DNA of 64,000 bases, from contig JAXLST010000007.1 of assembly GCA_046330435.1 (NCBI GenBank), positions 62,001 to 126,000 of the forward strand, given 5' to 3'. Each line of letters starts with the position of its first letter. Position 1 is the first letter of the stretch. The notes beneath the pieces are model-generated. The model worked only from the letters and a program-made list of their open reading frames with translations, was not told the origin of the DNA and ran no database searches. The position numbers and the translations under genes are program-made. This document shows positions 24,571-33,227 of the stretch, piece by piece. This DNA is from Ga0077560 sp046330435 (GTDB lineage Bacteria > Actinomycetota > Thermoleophilia > Miltoncostaeales > Miltoncostaeaceae).

Positions 24571-25404
24571 ATGGGTCTCTCGATCTACAACAACGTCCAG
24601 GCCATGAACGCGCACCGCGCGCTCACCATCACCCAGAACGACATGAACCGTTCGATGGAGCGCCTGTCGTCCGGCCTGCGCATCAACCGCGCCGCCGACG
24701 ACGCCGCCGGCCTGGCCGTGTCCGAGGCGATGCGGAGCAACATCCGCGGCCAGCAGGTCGCGTCCCGCAACGCCCAGGACGGTGTGTCCCTGGTGCAGGT
24801 GGCGGACGGCGCCCTCGGCAACGTCGGCGACATGCTGCAGCGCATCCGCGACCTGGCCGTCCAGGCGAGCAACGGCACGCTCACCGACTCGCAGCGCGCG
24901 AACCTCGACTCCGAGGTGCAGCAGATCCTCACCGAGGTCAACGCGGTGGGCACCAACACCGACTTCAACGGCATCAAGATCCTGTCCGGCTCGGTCTCGA
25001 CCGCCGCGTCCGCCGTGACGCTGCAGGTGGGCGCCGCCTCCGGTCAGACGATCGCCTTCACGGTCGGCACCGTCTCCACCCAGCAGCTCGGCGTGTCCGG
25101 CATCGCCGTGTCCTCGGCCGCCTCGGCGTCCGCGGCCATCGCGTCCATCGACGCCGCCATCAGCACCGTCACCACGAACCGGGCGACCCTGGGTGCCATC
25201 CAGAACCGCCTGGAGCAGACGATCAACCGCCTCGGCATCATGGCCGAGAACCTGCAGTCCGCCGAGTCGCGCGTCCGTGACGCCGACATGGCGCAGGAGA
25301 TGATCAAGTTCACCAAGAGCCAGGTCCTCCAGCAGTCCGGCATGAGCATGCTCGCTCAGGCCAACGCGGCCCCGCAGCAGGTCCTCTCGCTGCTCCGCGG
25401 CTAG
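24571..25404 (+). CDS. fliC: Flagellin 4 (short, D0-D1 only)
   Basis: A 277-residue near-copy of flagellin 3; differences include TITQNDMNRSMER for TVTQMDMSRSMER and ISTVTTNR for ISAITTNR. The ribosome site CGGAGGAATCG is the same. The upstream gap contains a terminator hairpin and only a weak -10-like ACCGATAC (24488-24495) without a convincing -35, so expression may depend on read-through or on another promoter type. A strong hairpin follows the gene. Confidence 0.96.
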   Translation: MGLSIYNNVQAMNAHRALTITQNDMNRSMERLSSGLRINRAADDAAGLAVSEAMRSNIRGQQVASRNAQDGVSLVQVADGALGNVGDMLQRIRDLAVQASNGTLTDSQRANLDSEVQQILTEVNAVGTNTDFNGIKILSGSVSTAASAVTLQVGAASGQTIAFTVGTVSTQQLGVSGIAVSSAASASAAIASIDAAISTVTTNRATLGAIQNRLEQTINRLGIMAENLQSAESRVRDADMAQEMIKFTKSQVLQQSGMSMLAQANAAPQQVLSLLRG

Positions 25405-25437
25405 TCGCACCACCTTCCACTCGTCCGTGGAACGCAC

Positions 25438-25465
25438 CTGGGGCCCGCCATCCGGCGGGCCCCAG
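25438..25465. terminator. Bidirectional terminator after flagellin 4
   Basis: CTGGGGCCCGCC and its complement with loop ATCC, a 12-bp stem between convergent genes. Confidence 0.78.
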
Positions 25466-25493
25466 GCCGTTGGTGCGCCGGTTCCCGGGCCGG

Positions 25494-27665
25494 CTACCGG
25501 ACCAGGAGGACGCCGCGCGTGACGGTGCGGGCCGCGCCCTGCGGGTCGCGGGCGGTGATGCGCAGGTTCACCCGGCCGCTGCGGCGGCCCACCCCGATGC
25601 GCACGCGGAACGCGCCGGGAGCCGTCCGCACCACGGTGCGGGTGGCGATGACCGCGCCCCGGCGGCGGGCCTGGACGGTCACCGTCGCGGCCTCGTCCAC
25701 CGACAGGCGAAGGCGCAGGGACACGTTGCCGCGCCGGCCGACGAGGGGGCGCAGGCCGGTCACGCGGACCCGCGGGGCGGCGTTGGCCGTGACCGGCGGG
25801 GCGGCGGCGGTGGTGAACACCGCGTCGGGCCCGAGGACGCTGCCGAAGTCGCTCTCCACCACGGCGCGGAAGTGGACGGGCGTGCCTGCCGGCAGGTCCC
25901 GCACCGCGGCCGAGAAGGTGATGCCGGACCGGGAGGCGGGGAGCAGCGACGGGGCGGTCGACGATCCGTAGGCGGCCGTGGGGCCGTACTCGAACCGCAC
26001 GCGGGCCGGGCCGTTGCCGGTGACCGCCTCGCCGTTCAGCATGGCCGACGTGGCGGCCACGCCGGTCGCGCCGCCGGTGGGGGCGGCGTCCGGGACGTGC
26101 CCGTGGGCGGCGAGCTTGGCCTCATCGGCGTTGCGCCCGGAGGGCGACAGGATGAACGGCGAGCCCACGGCGCCGCCGGGGCAGGATGCGCCGTCGGCGG
26201 TCGCCGGCGTGGCCGTGCAGCCCGACGAGATCCTGGGGGCGAACCCGCTGCCCAGGCTCACCTCGGCGCCGTCGGTCACGAACACCGGGTTCGCGGCGGG
26301 GCCCTCGAAGTGCCCCGTGCGGATGCGCCCGGCCTCGGTCCACGTCACCTCCGGGGTGTTCCCCGTGAAGCTGATGTCCGGGGTGGCGGCGCTCACGGCC
26401 GGGGACGAGAGCGGCTGCCCGCCGTTGAGCAGCTCGAAGCGGTCGCCCACGAGGCGGGCGGCGAAGACCCGGGTGCGGCTCGTGCCCTCCGCCCACACGA
26501 CCCACGGCACGGTGGGGGAACCCGGGGTCATGGTGCCGGCCGCGACCCGCGGGTCCCGGGCGTCCAGGGCCGGGTCGGCGTTCAGGGAGCAGGCCGCCTC
26601 GGCGACCCCGTTCGCGGCGCACGGCCCGCCGGAGTCCGAGGCGTCGAGGATCCCGCTGCCGGCGCGCCCGACCGCGACCCAGTGGAAGCCGCCCTTGGCG
26701 GCGTCGTCCCTCACGGCCTTCGCGGCGAACACCATCTCGTTCCCGGCGAGCCCGCGCGGGGAGGGGCCGGTCTCGTACCAGACGACCCACGGCACGGTGT
26801 CGCCCGGGCCGGTGAAGGCCCCGTCCGGCTCGATGGCGTCGCGGGTGGTGTCGACGTTCAGCGACGCGTCGGTCGCGTTGTCGGATTTCAGGCTGGTGCG
26901 GCTCACCCGGGCGATGCCGGTCTGCTGCCAGCAGAAGCCGTTCACGACCGGGCCGTCGCCGGGGGAGAAGCCGGTGCAGGAGGCCTGCCCGGCGGCGGCC
27001 TTCACGCCGCGGGACACGAAGATCTGCTCGCGCCGGGTGCCGGCCGGGCCGTCGAGCTCCTGCCATGCGACCCACGGCACCGGGTCCGCGCCGGCGGTCG
27101 TCGCGCCACCGAACACCGCGGGGTTCTCGGCCGCGAGGTCGGTGTTGATGTTCAGCGACGGCGCCTTCTGGCCCGCGGTCCGGTCCTGCCCGGCGGGCAG
27201 CCAGCGGTTGCCGGCGGCGTCGAAGCGGCTGGCGAGGATCTGGGTCGCCCCGTTGGGGAACGCCGCGGAGTCCTCGTACCAGGCGGCCCACGGCACGGTG
27301 CGGCCCGGGCCGGCGAAGTCGATGGACGGGGCCTCGGCGTCCTTGGCGGGGTCCAGGTTCAGCGCGGCGCCGCGCGTGGTCCACACGCCGTTGGCGAACG
27401 ACCGGGAGAAGACCTGCGCCACGCCCCCGTTCTGCTGCTGGAAGACCGCCCACGGGACGTGGCGCCCGCCGGCGGCCAGCGACCCGCCGGCGACGTCGGC
27501 GGCGGCCACCGGGACGGAGGGGTCGATGCCGGCGGCCGGGTCGTCGTTGACCTGGCCCAGCGGGCCGGGCAGCGGCACGACGCTGGCGGCGACCGGGCCG
27601 GCGACGGCGAGCGCGGCGATCGCCGTGAGGGCGGCGGCGCGGCGGCGGGTGATGCGCAGGGACAT
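25494..27665 (-). CDS. Large secreted repeat protein (VPW repeats plus FnIII-like domain)
   Basis: A 723-residue exported protein. I start it at the ATG at 27665 (MSLRITRRRAAALTAIAALA) because AGGAG lies about ten bases upstream and a twin-Arg-like, hydrophobic signal follows directly. The first ~480 residues carry repeats of the core VPW(V/A)xWxE (near residues 70, 124, 196, 291 and 386, plus a PEVTW at ~438), each followed by a strand and LN(x)D, suggesting a beta-propeller-like fold. Near residues 540-620 is an FnIII-like unit (VRFEYGPTAAYGSST, GTPVHFRAVVESDFG). A basic C-terminal beta region (VTVQARRRGAVIATRTVVRT) may bind the wall. It is a probable cell-surface protein of unknown function. 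Confidence 0.75.
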   Translation of the reverse strand: MSLRITRRRAAALTAIAALAVAGPVAASVVPLPGPLGQVNDDPAAGIDPSVPVAAADVAGGSLAAGGRHVPWAVFQQQNGGVAQVFSRSFANGVWTTRGAALNLDPAKDAEAPSIDFAGPGRTVPWAAWYEDSAAFPNGATQILASRFDAAGNRWLPAGQDRTAGQKAPSLNINTDLAAENPAVFGGATTAGADPVPWVAWQELDGPAGTRREQIFVSRGVKAAAGQASCTGFSPGDGPVVNGFCWQQTGIARVSRTSLKSDNATDASLNVDTTRDAIEPDGAFTGPGDTVPWVVWYETGPSPRGLAGNEMVFAAKAVRDDAAKGGFHWVAVGRAGSGILDASDSGGPCAANGVAEAACSLNADPALDARDPRVAAGTMTPGSPTVPWVVWAEGTSRTRVFAARLVGDRFELLNGGQPLSSPAVSAATPDISFTGNTPEVTWTEAGRIRTGHFEGPAANPVFVTDGAEVSLGSGFAPRISSGCTATPATADGASCPGGAVGSPFILSPSGRNADEAKLAAHGHVPDAAPTGGATGVAATSAMLNGEAVTGNGPARVRFEYGPTAAYGSSTAPSLLPASRSGITFSAAVRDLPAGTPVHFRAVVESDFGSVLGPDAVFTTAAAPPVTANAAPRVRVTGLRPLVGRRGNVSLRLRLSVDEAATVTVQARRRGAVIATRTVVRTAPGAFRVRIGVGRRSGRVNLRITARDPQGAARTVTRGVLLVR

Positions 27666-27740
27666 GACGGGCTCCTGGAGAGAGGGTTCGTCCGGCCGCA
27701 CGGCCGGTGACGCCCTCCCTGGACGCCGGTCCGTCCCGGT

Positions 27741-29140
27741 CTATTCCACCCGGCGCGAAATGGGCGGGCGGGTGACCGCCGCCGGGCGCAGCTCGGCGAG
27801 GCCCTTCTCCCGGAACCGCTCCAGGTAGTCGCGGACGTCCGCGAACGGCAGGTCGACGGCCTCCGCCATCTCCAGCGCCGTCATCGACCCGTCCATCCAC
27901 CGCAGCAGGTGGTCCACCAGGCGGCCCCACCGCAGGCCCACCGCATCCACGTCGCTGTGGATCGCCGGGTCCGGGCGCTCCGGGTAGAGGTCGTGCTGCG
28001 GCGCGGACAGGCACACCAGCCCGTCGAACCGCCGGTGGGCGGTGCAGTCGCGCTCCAGGACGTCCACCACCTCGAGCAGGGCCCGGTACGCCTCGTCGAC
28101 GTGGCCCATGTCCAGTGAGTCGGGGGTGTCGAGGCTGCTGTGGTACTCCGGGTACGGGTCGAACATGTCGCGGCAGCGGGTGAGCTCGACGAACGGCACC
28201 TCGTAGCCGGGCGCCTCCCACACGGTCTCGTCGTTGCCGGCGCCGTCGCGCCAGGCGGCGGTGCGGCCGCCCAGCGGCAGGCGCGGGAGCACGTGCGCGA
28301 AGGCCCGGTCCAGGGCGTGGCCGCCCAGGAACGTGGAGGTGGCGACCAGCGGCGCGGGCACGCCGGTCATCTCCACGAACACGCCGCCCATGAGCCGCTC
28401 CAGCTCCTCACGGGGGGTCCCGGCGAGCAGGAACACGGTGCCGAGGTGCTCGGGCCCGAACACCAGCCGGTAGCTCCAGCGGGTCCGCCGGCCGCGCAGA
28501 TGCTGGAACAGGCGGATGAGCGTGGCGACCCCGGACATGCCGTCGTTGGCCTGGCCCGGGTGGCAGGTGTGGCTGTTGAACACGAACGTGCGCGGGTCGT
28601 CGCCCTCGTGGTGGGCCACGCCCACCAGCATCTCGCCGGGCTCGTGGGCGATGTCCAGCTCCACCCGGTACGTGCCGGGCCGCAGGTCCCTGTACCGGTC
28701 GTACGGGATCGACAGCGCCCAGTCGGCCTCCCACGGGCGGTACTGCCAGCGGCAGTGGAACACGTACGCCCCGGGCCGCGCCGGGTCGGTCACCAGGTGC
28801 GGGCGCAGGTCTCCAGGTCCAGGTCGCCGGTGAACGAGCGGGACCCCATGGCGACCACCAGCGGGTGCTCGGCGCCGTCCAGCACCACCTCGCCGTCGCG
28901 CAGGATCCGGGCGCGGCGCACGCGGCCCAGGTCGGGGACGCGCCAGCCCAGGTGCTCGCCGCCGCTGGGGAACCGGTGCAGGCGCAGCGGCACCTCCCGG
29001 GCGATGCGGGCGAACAGGGCCTCGTCGGCCTCGCCGACGACCGACGCGGGGAATGCGCACAGCTCGCGGGTGAGCTCGAGGATGCGGTGCGGATCGGCCG
29101 GGGCGGCGGTGGTGGCGGGCGCGGGTGCGGTGGTGGTCAT
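27741..29140 (-). CDS. Aminopeptidase-like (DUF4910/M28-related) protein of glycan loci, apparent frameshift
   Basis: The N-terminal third (from ATG 29140: PHRILELTRELCAFPAS, HRFPSGGEHLGWRVPD, GSRSFTGDLDLET) is in one frame. The sense continues from about 28806 in another frame as LRPHLVTDPARPGAYVFHC to the end. Adding one base to the ACCTG run there restores ~466 residues. The catalytic-like metal motif NSHTCHPGQANDGMSGVA is that of the M28-like DUF4910/DUF2172 aminopeptidase fold, and a winged helix closes the protein (MTALEMAEAVDLPFADVRDY). Such proteins are typical of polysaccharide and nonulosonic-acid loci, where their role is unproven. It diverges from the spsF-like gene and shares a mirrored promoter with it. 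Confidence 0.78.
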
Positions 29141-29148
29141 CGCCCCCG

Positions 29149-29176
29149 CTCTCGGCATCCCCCGCACCCGGGTTGA
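29149..29176 (-). promoter_or_regulatory. Candidate sigma-28 promoter of the aminopeptidase-like gene
   Basis: On the minus strand: TCAACCCG, 12 bases, GCCGAGAG. The -10 ends only eight bases before the ATG at 29140, so the mRNA would be nearly leaderless. Confidence 0.5.
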
Positions 29177-29193
29177 GCCCGCCGCCGCGCCGT

Positions 29194-29220
29194 TCAGGTC
29201 GCGCGGGCCGGTGCCGAGAG
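29194..29220 (+). promoter_or_regulatory. Candidate sigma-28 promoter of the spsF-like operon
   Basis: TCAGGTCG, 11 bases, GCCGAGAG, seven bases before the ATG at 29228. It would drive the seven-gene plus-strand sugar operon. Confidence 0.5.
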
Positions 29221-29227
29221 CGGGGGC

Positions 29228-29914
29228 ATGACACGCACAGGAGTGGTGATCCAGGCACGGATGAGCTCGGAGCGTCTGCCCGGCAAGGTGCTGCGCGCGG
29301 TGGGGGACCGCCCCGTGCTGGGGTGCCTGCTGGACCGCCTGGCCCAGGCGGAGCGCGTGGACGCGGTGGTGGTCGCCACCTCCGACCGGCCCGACGACGA
29401 CCCGGTGGCCGCGTTCGCCGAGGCCGCGGGCATCCCCGTGCACCGCGGCCCCCTGGAGGACGTGCTGGGGCGGTTCGCCGTCGCGGCCCGCGCCGCGGGG
29501 CTGGAGCACGTGGTGCGGGTCTCCGGCGACAGCCCGCTGCTGGACCCGGCGCTGGTGGACCTCGCGCTGCGCGGACTCGCCGGAGGGCGCTGGGACGCGG
29601 CATCGAACGTGATGGGGGAGCGCACGTACCCGGCGGGGCAGTCGGTGGAGGCGATGACCGCCCGAACCCTGGACCGCCTGGACCAGCGCACCACCGATCC
29701 CGCCGACCGCGAGCACGTCACGCCCCTGCTGTACCGCCGTCCCGACCTGTTCCGCGTGCTGCCCATCCGCCGCGCGCCCGCCACCCGGGTCCCGCACCTG
29801 GCCGTGGACACGCCGGACGACCTGGCCCGCGTGACCGAGATCGTCGGCCGCATGCGCCGGCCGCAGTGGAGCTACGGGCTGGACGAGCTGCTCGACCTGT
29901 CGGACGCCGCGTGA
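29228..29914 (+). CDS. spsF: SpsF-like cytidylyltransferase
   Basis: A 228-residue nucleotidyltransferase (GT-A fold, CMP-NeuNAc-synthetase superfamily) with the signature VVIQARMSSERLPGKVLRAV, the motif VVATSDRPDDDPVAAFA and VRVSGDSPLLDP, the metal-binding segment. SpsF-type enzymes occur with a NeuB/SpsE-type synthase and activate acidic sugars with CTP. Here it is the only candidate CMP-sugar synthetase of the island. It opens an operon of seven genes with overlapping starts and stops. Confidence 0.87.
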   Translation: MTRTGVVIQARMSSERLPGKVLRAVGDRPVLGCLLDRLAQAERVDAVVVATSDRPDDDPVAAFAEAAGIPVHRGPLEDVLGRFAVAARAAGLEHVVRVSGDSPLLDPALVDLALRGLAGGRWDAASNVMGERTYPAGQSVEAMTARTLDRLDQRTTDPADREHVTPLLYRRPDLFRVLPIRRAPATRVPHLAVDTPDDLARVTEIVGRMRRPQWSYGLDELLDLSDAA

Positions 29915-30972
29915 GCCTGGGGGTGGCGGTGGTGGGGCTGGGCGTCGGCGCCCGCCACCTGGAGGCGTACCGCCGCCACGCGCACTGCCGGGTGGTCGCC
30001 GTGTGCGACCACGACCGGGCACGCGCTGACGACGCCGCCCGCACCGTGCCGGGCGCGGTGGCGCTCACCGACGCGCTGGAGGCGGTCCGCCACCCCGGCG
30101 TGGACGCGGTGTCCATCGCCTCCTACGACGCCGACCACCATGCGCACGCGCTCGCGGCGCTGGAGGCCGGCCGGCACGCATTCGTCGAGAAGCCGCTGTG
30201 CACCCGTCCCGCCGAGGTCGCCTCGCTGGCCGCCGCCGCGCGGCCGGGGCTGGTGGTGGCGTCCAACCTGGTGCTGCGCGCCGCCCCGTTCTTCGCGGAG
30301 CTGCGGCGCATGGTCGCGGCCGGGGACCTGGGCGACGTGTACGCCGTGGACGGCGACTACATGTACGGGCGCCTGCCCAAGCTCACCGAGGGATGGCGCG
30401 GGGCGGACCCGGACTACTCGCCGTTCGCGGGCGGTGCCGTGCACATGGTGGACCTCATGCTGTGGATCACCGGGCAGCGGCCGCAGGCCGTGTCCGCGAT
30501 CGGCGGCGACGTGTGCGCACGCGGCTCGGCGTACCCGGGCGACGACTTCATCGCGGCGACCTACCGCTTCGCATCCGGGATGGTGGGGCGCATCACCGCG
30601 AACTTCGGGAGCGTGACCCGGCACCACCACGTCCTGCGCGTGTTCGGGACCCGGGGCACGGCGATCAGCGACGACGCGGGGGTGCGCATCCACACCCGCC
30701 GCGACCCCGGGGGGCCGGTCACCGACCCCGGGCTGTCGCCGCTGCCCGCCGACAAGGGCGCGCTGATCCCCGAGTTCGTGGACGCGTGCCTGGGCCGGCC
30801 CACCGGGCTCCCCGGCCTGTCCCACGAACTGGACGTGGTGTCCGCCTGCCTCGCCGCCGACGAGGCGCGCCGCACGGGCGGATGGGTGCCGGTGCCGCGG
30901 ACGGGGCCGCTCAAGTCCGGTTCCCGTGTGCCGATCAGTGGACGCGTCGCCGGTGCCCCGGCGGGCGCGTGA
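29911..30972 (+). CDS. Gfo/Idh/MocA-family sugar oxidoreductase
   Basis: A 353-residue NAD(P)-dependent oxidoreductase. The GTG at 29911 overlaps the spsF stop (GTGA). The Rossmann start is GVAVVGLGVGARHLEAY, the catalytic motif is FVEKPLCTRP, and a C-terminal alpha/beta domain has GGAVHMVDLMLWITG. The family oxidises or reduces sugar hydroxyls, often on nucleotide sugars in surface-glycan pathways. It probably makes the keto-sugar for the aminotransferase downstream. Confidence 0.9.
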   Translation: MSLGVAVVGLGVGARHLEAYRRHAHCRVVAVCDHDRARADDAARTVPGAVALTDALEAVRHPGVDAVSIASYDADHHAHALAALEAGRHAFVEKPLCTRPAEVASLAAAARPGLVVASNLVLRAAPFFAELRRMVAAGDLGDVYAVDGDYMYGRLPKLTEGWRGADPDYSPFAGGAVHMVDLMLWITGQRPQAVSAIGGDVCARGSAYPGDDFIAATYRFASGMVGRITANFGSVTRHHHVLRVFGTRGTAISDDAGVRIHTRRDPGGPVTDPGLSPLPADKGALIPEFVDACLGRPTGLPGLSHELDVVSACLAADEARRTGGWVPVPRTGPLKSGSRVPISGRVAGAPAGA

Positions 30973-30987
30973 GCGGGAGGAGAACCG

Positions 30988-32178
30988 TTGCAGTCAGAGC
31001 GCACAAGCGTCACCGAGCGTGCCGAGACCGGCGACCCGATCCCCTTCGGGCGGCCGTGGCTCACCGATGACGAACGCCGTGCCGTGCTGGAGGTCCTCGA
31101 CAGCCCCATCCTCACCCACGGGCCGCAGTGCGCGGCCTTCGAGGAGGAGTTCGCCGCCTTCATGGGCGGCGGCGTCGAGGCGATCACCGTGACCTCGTGC
31201 ATGGCCGCCCTGCACCTGGCGTGGCTGGAGCGGGGCATCGGCCCCGGCGACGACGTCCTCGTCGCGGCCCAGACCCACGTCGCCACCGCCCACGCGGTGG
31301 AGTGGATGGGCGCCCGGCCCGTGTTCGTGGACTGCGACCCGCGCACCGGCAACGTCACGCCGGAGACGCTCGCGGCGGCCCTCACGCCCGCCACGAAGGC
31401 GATCGCCCTGGTGCACTACCTCGGCATCCCGTGCGACATGCCCGCCATCCGGGACTTCGCCGACGCCCACGGCCTGTGGATCGTCGAGGACTGCGCCCTC
31501 TCGGTGGGCGCGACCTTCGACGGTGACCACACCGGCACCGTCGGCGACGCCGGCACGTTCAGCTTCTACCCGGTGAAGCACCTCACCACCGGCGAGGGCG
31601 GGATGTTCGTGACCCGCCACCCCGAGGTGGCGAAGAAGGTGCGCAAGCTGCGGGCCTTCGGCATCGACCGCAGCCACACCGAGCGCACCGTCCCCGGCAT
31701 GTACGACGTGCCGGAGCTGGGACTCAACTACCGCATGAGCGAACTGCAGGCGGCCCTGGGCCGCGCCCAGCTCGCCCGCGCCCGCCAGGCGCTCGACATG
31801 CGGGCCCGGAACTTCGCGGTGATCCGCGACGCGCTGGCTGGCATCCCGCACGTGCGGATCGTCGACGCGACGGACCCGCGGGCGGTGAACAGCCACTACT
31901 GCATGAGCGTCGTGCTGGAGGCGCCCCTGGCGGCGCACCGCGGCGAGCTCATCGCCAAGCTCAACCGGGCCGGGGTGGGGACCTCGATCTACTACCCCCA
32001 GCCGGTCCCGAGGATGTCCTACTACCGCGACAAGTACGGCTACGACGCGTCCCGCTGGCCCTGTGCCACCGAGCTGTCCGACGCGTCCGTGGCGCTGCCC
32101 GTCGGCCCGCACGTCAGCGAGGCCGACGCCGAGCGCATCGGCAGCACCGTGGCCGCGACCATCAGGGGGCTCCGGTGA
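30988..32178 (+). CDS. DegT/DnrJ/EryC1/StrS sugar aminotransferase
   Basis: A 396-residue PLP enzyme from a TTG at 30988 with a GGGAGGAG ribosome site. It has the family motifs IPFGRPWLTDDERRAVLEV, ALVHYLGIPCDMPAIRD and VEDCALSVGATFDG. The PLP lysine lies in FSFYPVKHLTTGEGGM, and LGLNYRMSELQAALGRAQL follows. It transfers an amino group to a keto-sugar. With spsF and the NeuB-like gene it mirrors the SpsC-SpsE-SpsF group of Bacillus spore-coat polysaccharide synthesis. Confidence 0.94.
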   Translation: MQSERTSVTERAETGDPIPFGRPWLTDDERRAVLEVLDSPILTHGPQCAAFEEEFAAFMGGGVEAITVTSCMAALHLAWLERGIGPGDDVLVAAQTHVATAHAVEWMGARPVFVDCDPRTGNVTPETLAAALTPATKAIALVHYLGIPCDMPAIRDFADAHGLWIVEDCALSVGATFDGDHTGTVGDAGTFSFYPVKHLTTGEGGMFVTRHPEVAKKVRKLRAFGIDRSHTERTVPGMYDVPELGLNYRMSELQAALGRAQLARARQALDMRARNFAVIRDALAGIPHVRIVDATDPRAVNSHYCMSVVLEAPLAAHRGELIAKLNRAGVGTSIYYPQPVPRMSYYRDKYGYDASRWPCATELSDASVALPVGPHVSEADAERIGSTVAATIRGLR

Positions 32179-33227
32179 TCGTCGATCCCATCGCAAACCG
32201 CCGCGTCGCCATCATCGGCGGGGCGGGGTTCCTGGGCCACCACCTGGCCCTCGCACTGAAGGAACAGGGCGCCGACGTCTCGATCATCGACAGCCTCCAG
32301 GTGAACAACCTGGTGGCCGTGATGGCCGGCGACGGCTACGCCGCCCACCGGGACCTCTACACCCGGATCCTCCAGGAGCGCCTCGACCTGCTGCGCTCGC
32401 GCGGCATCCCGGTGCTCATCCAGGACGCCCGCGACTACCACGCGCTGGGGCGCCTCATCGGCGAGTTCAAGCCGCAGGTGGTGGTGCACGCCGCCGCCGT
32501 CGCGCACGCCGACCGGTCCAACAAGGACCCGTTCTCCACGTTCGACCACTCGCTGCGGACCCTGGAGAACGCCCTCGACGTGGCCCGCGGCAACGTGGAG
32601 CACTTCGTCTACCTGTCCAGCAGCATGGTGTACGGCGACTTCCAGACCGCCGAGGTCACCGAGGACCACCCCCTGGAGCCCATCGGCATCTACGGGGCCC
32701 TCAAGGTGGCCGGCGAGAAGATGGTCATCGCCTACAACCAGGTCTTCGACCTGCCGTACACGATCATCCGCCCGTCGGCGCTGTACGGCCCGCGGTGCGT
32801 GAGCCGGCGCGTCGGGCAGATCTTCATCGAGAACGCCATCGCCGGGGACCCCATCACCATTTGGGACGGCGGCAGCGACCGCCTGGACTTCACCTACGTG
32901 GACGACATCGTGGGGGGCATGATCCTCGCGATGCGCCACAAGGGCAGCATCAACCAGATCTTCAACATGACCTACGGCGCGAGCCGCAGCATCGCGGAGC
33001 TCGTGGAGATCATCCGCGAGGAGTTCCCGATGCTGGAGGTCAAGCAGGCGGAGCGCGACCGCCTCATGCCCCGCAGGGGCACCCTCTGCGTCGATCGCGC
33101 GCGAGAGATCATCGGGTACGACCCCCGCTGGCCCATCGATCTCGGTATGCCGGAGTACATCGACTGGTACCGGCGTGTCACATCGGAGCCCGCGGTTGCC
33201 TACGGTCGTCGAAGCACGGATCGCTGA
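32175..33227 (+). CDS. NAD-dependent epimerase/dehydratase
   Basis: A 350-residue extended SDR. It has the nucleotide-binding VAIIGGAGFLGHHLALAL, active-site Ser/Tyr/Lys in YLSSSMVYGDF and YGALKVAGEKM, and the C-terminal TYVDDIVGGMILAM. The GTG overlaps the preceding stop. It acts on a nucleotide-sugar, but whether it epimerises or dehydrates cannot be told from sequence. Its 3' end overlaps the next gene by ~50 bases if that gene starts at its first GTG. Confidence 0.92.
   Translation: MIVDPIANRRVAIIGGAGFLGHHLALALKEQGADVSIIDSLQVNNLVAVMAGDGYAAHRDLYTRILQERLDLLRSRGIPVLIQDARDYHALGRLIGEFKPQVVVHAAAVAHADRSNKDPFSTFDHSLRTLENALDVARGNVEHFVYLSSSMVYGDFQTAEVTEDHPLEPIGIYGALKVAGEKMVIAYNQVFDLPYTIIRPSALYGPRCVSRRVGQIFIENAIAGDPITIWDGGSDRLDFTYVDDIVGGMILAMRHKGSINQIFNMTYGASRSIAELVEIIREEFPMLEVKQAERDRLMPRRGTLCVDRAREIIGYDPRWPIDLGMPEYIDWYRRVTSEPAVAYGRRSTDR

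Larger units (their letters stand above)
29142..29227. promoter_or_regulatory. Mirrored divergent start region (16-bp inverted repeat)
   Basis: GCCCCCGCTCTCGGCA (29142-29157) and its exact complement (29212-29227) abut the start codons of two divergent genes. Each gene is therefore preceded by the same sequence, TGCCGAGAGCGGGGGC, containing a GCCGAGAG -10-like element. Confidence 0.75.

Noticed and set aside
25494..27701. Long opposite-strand frames over the secreted repeat protein and other high-GC genes
   Set aside because: These are third-position GC shadows: low-complexity Arg/Pro/Gly-rich products without signals.
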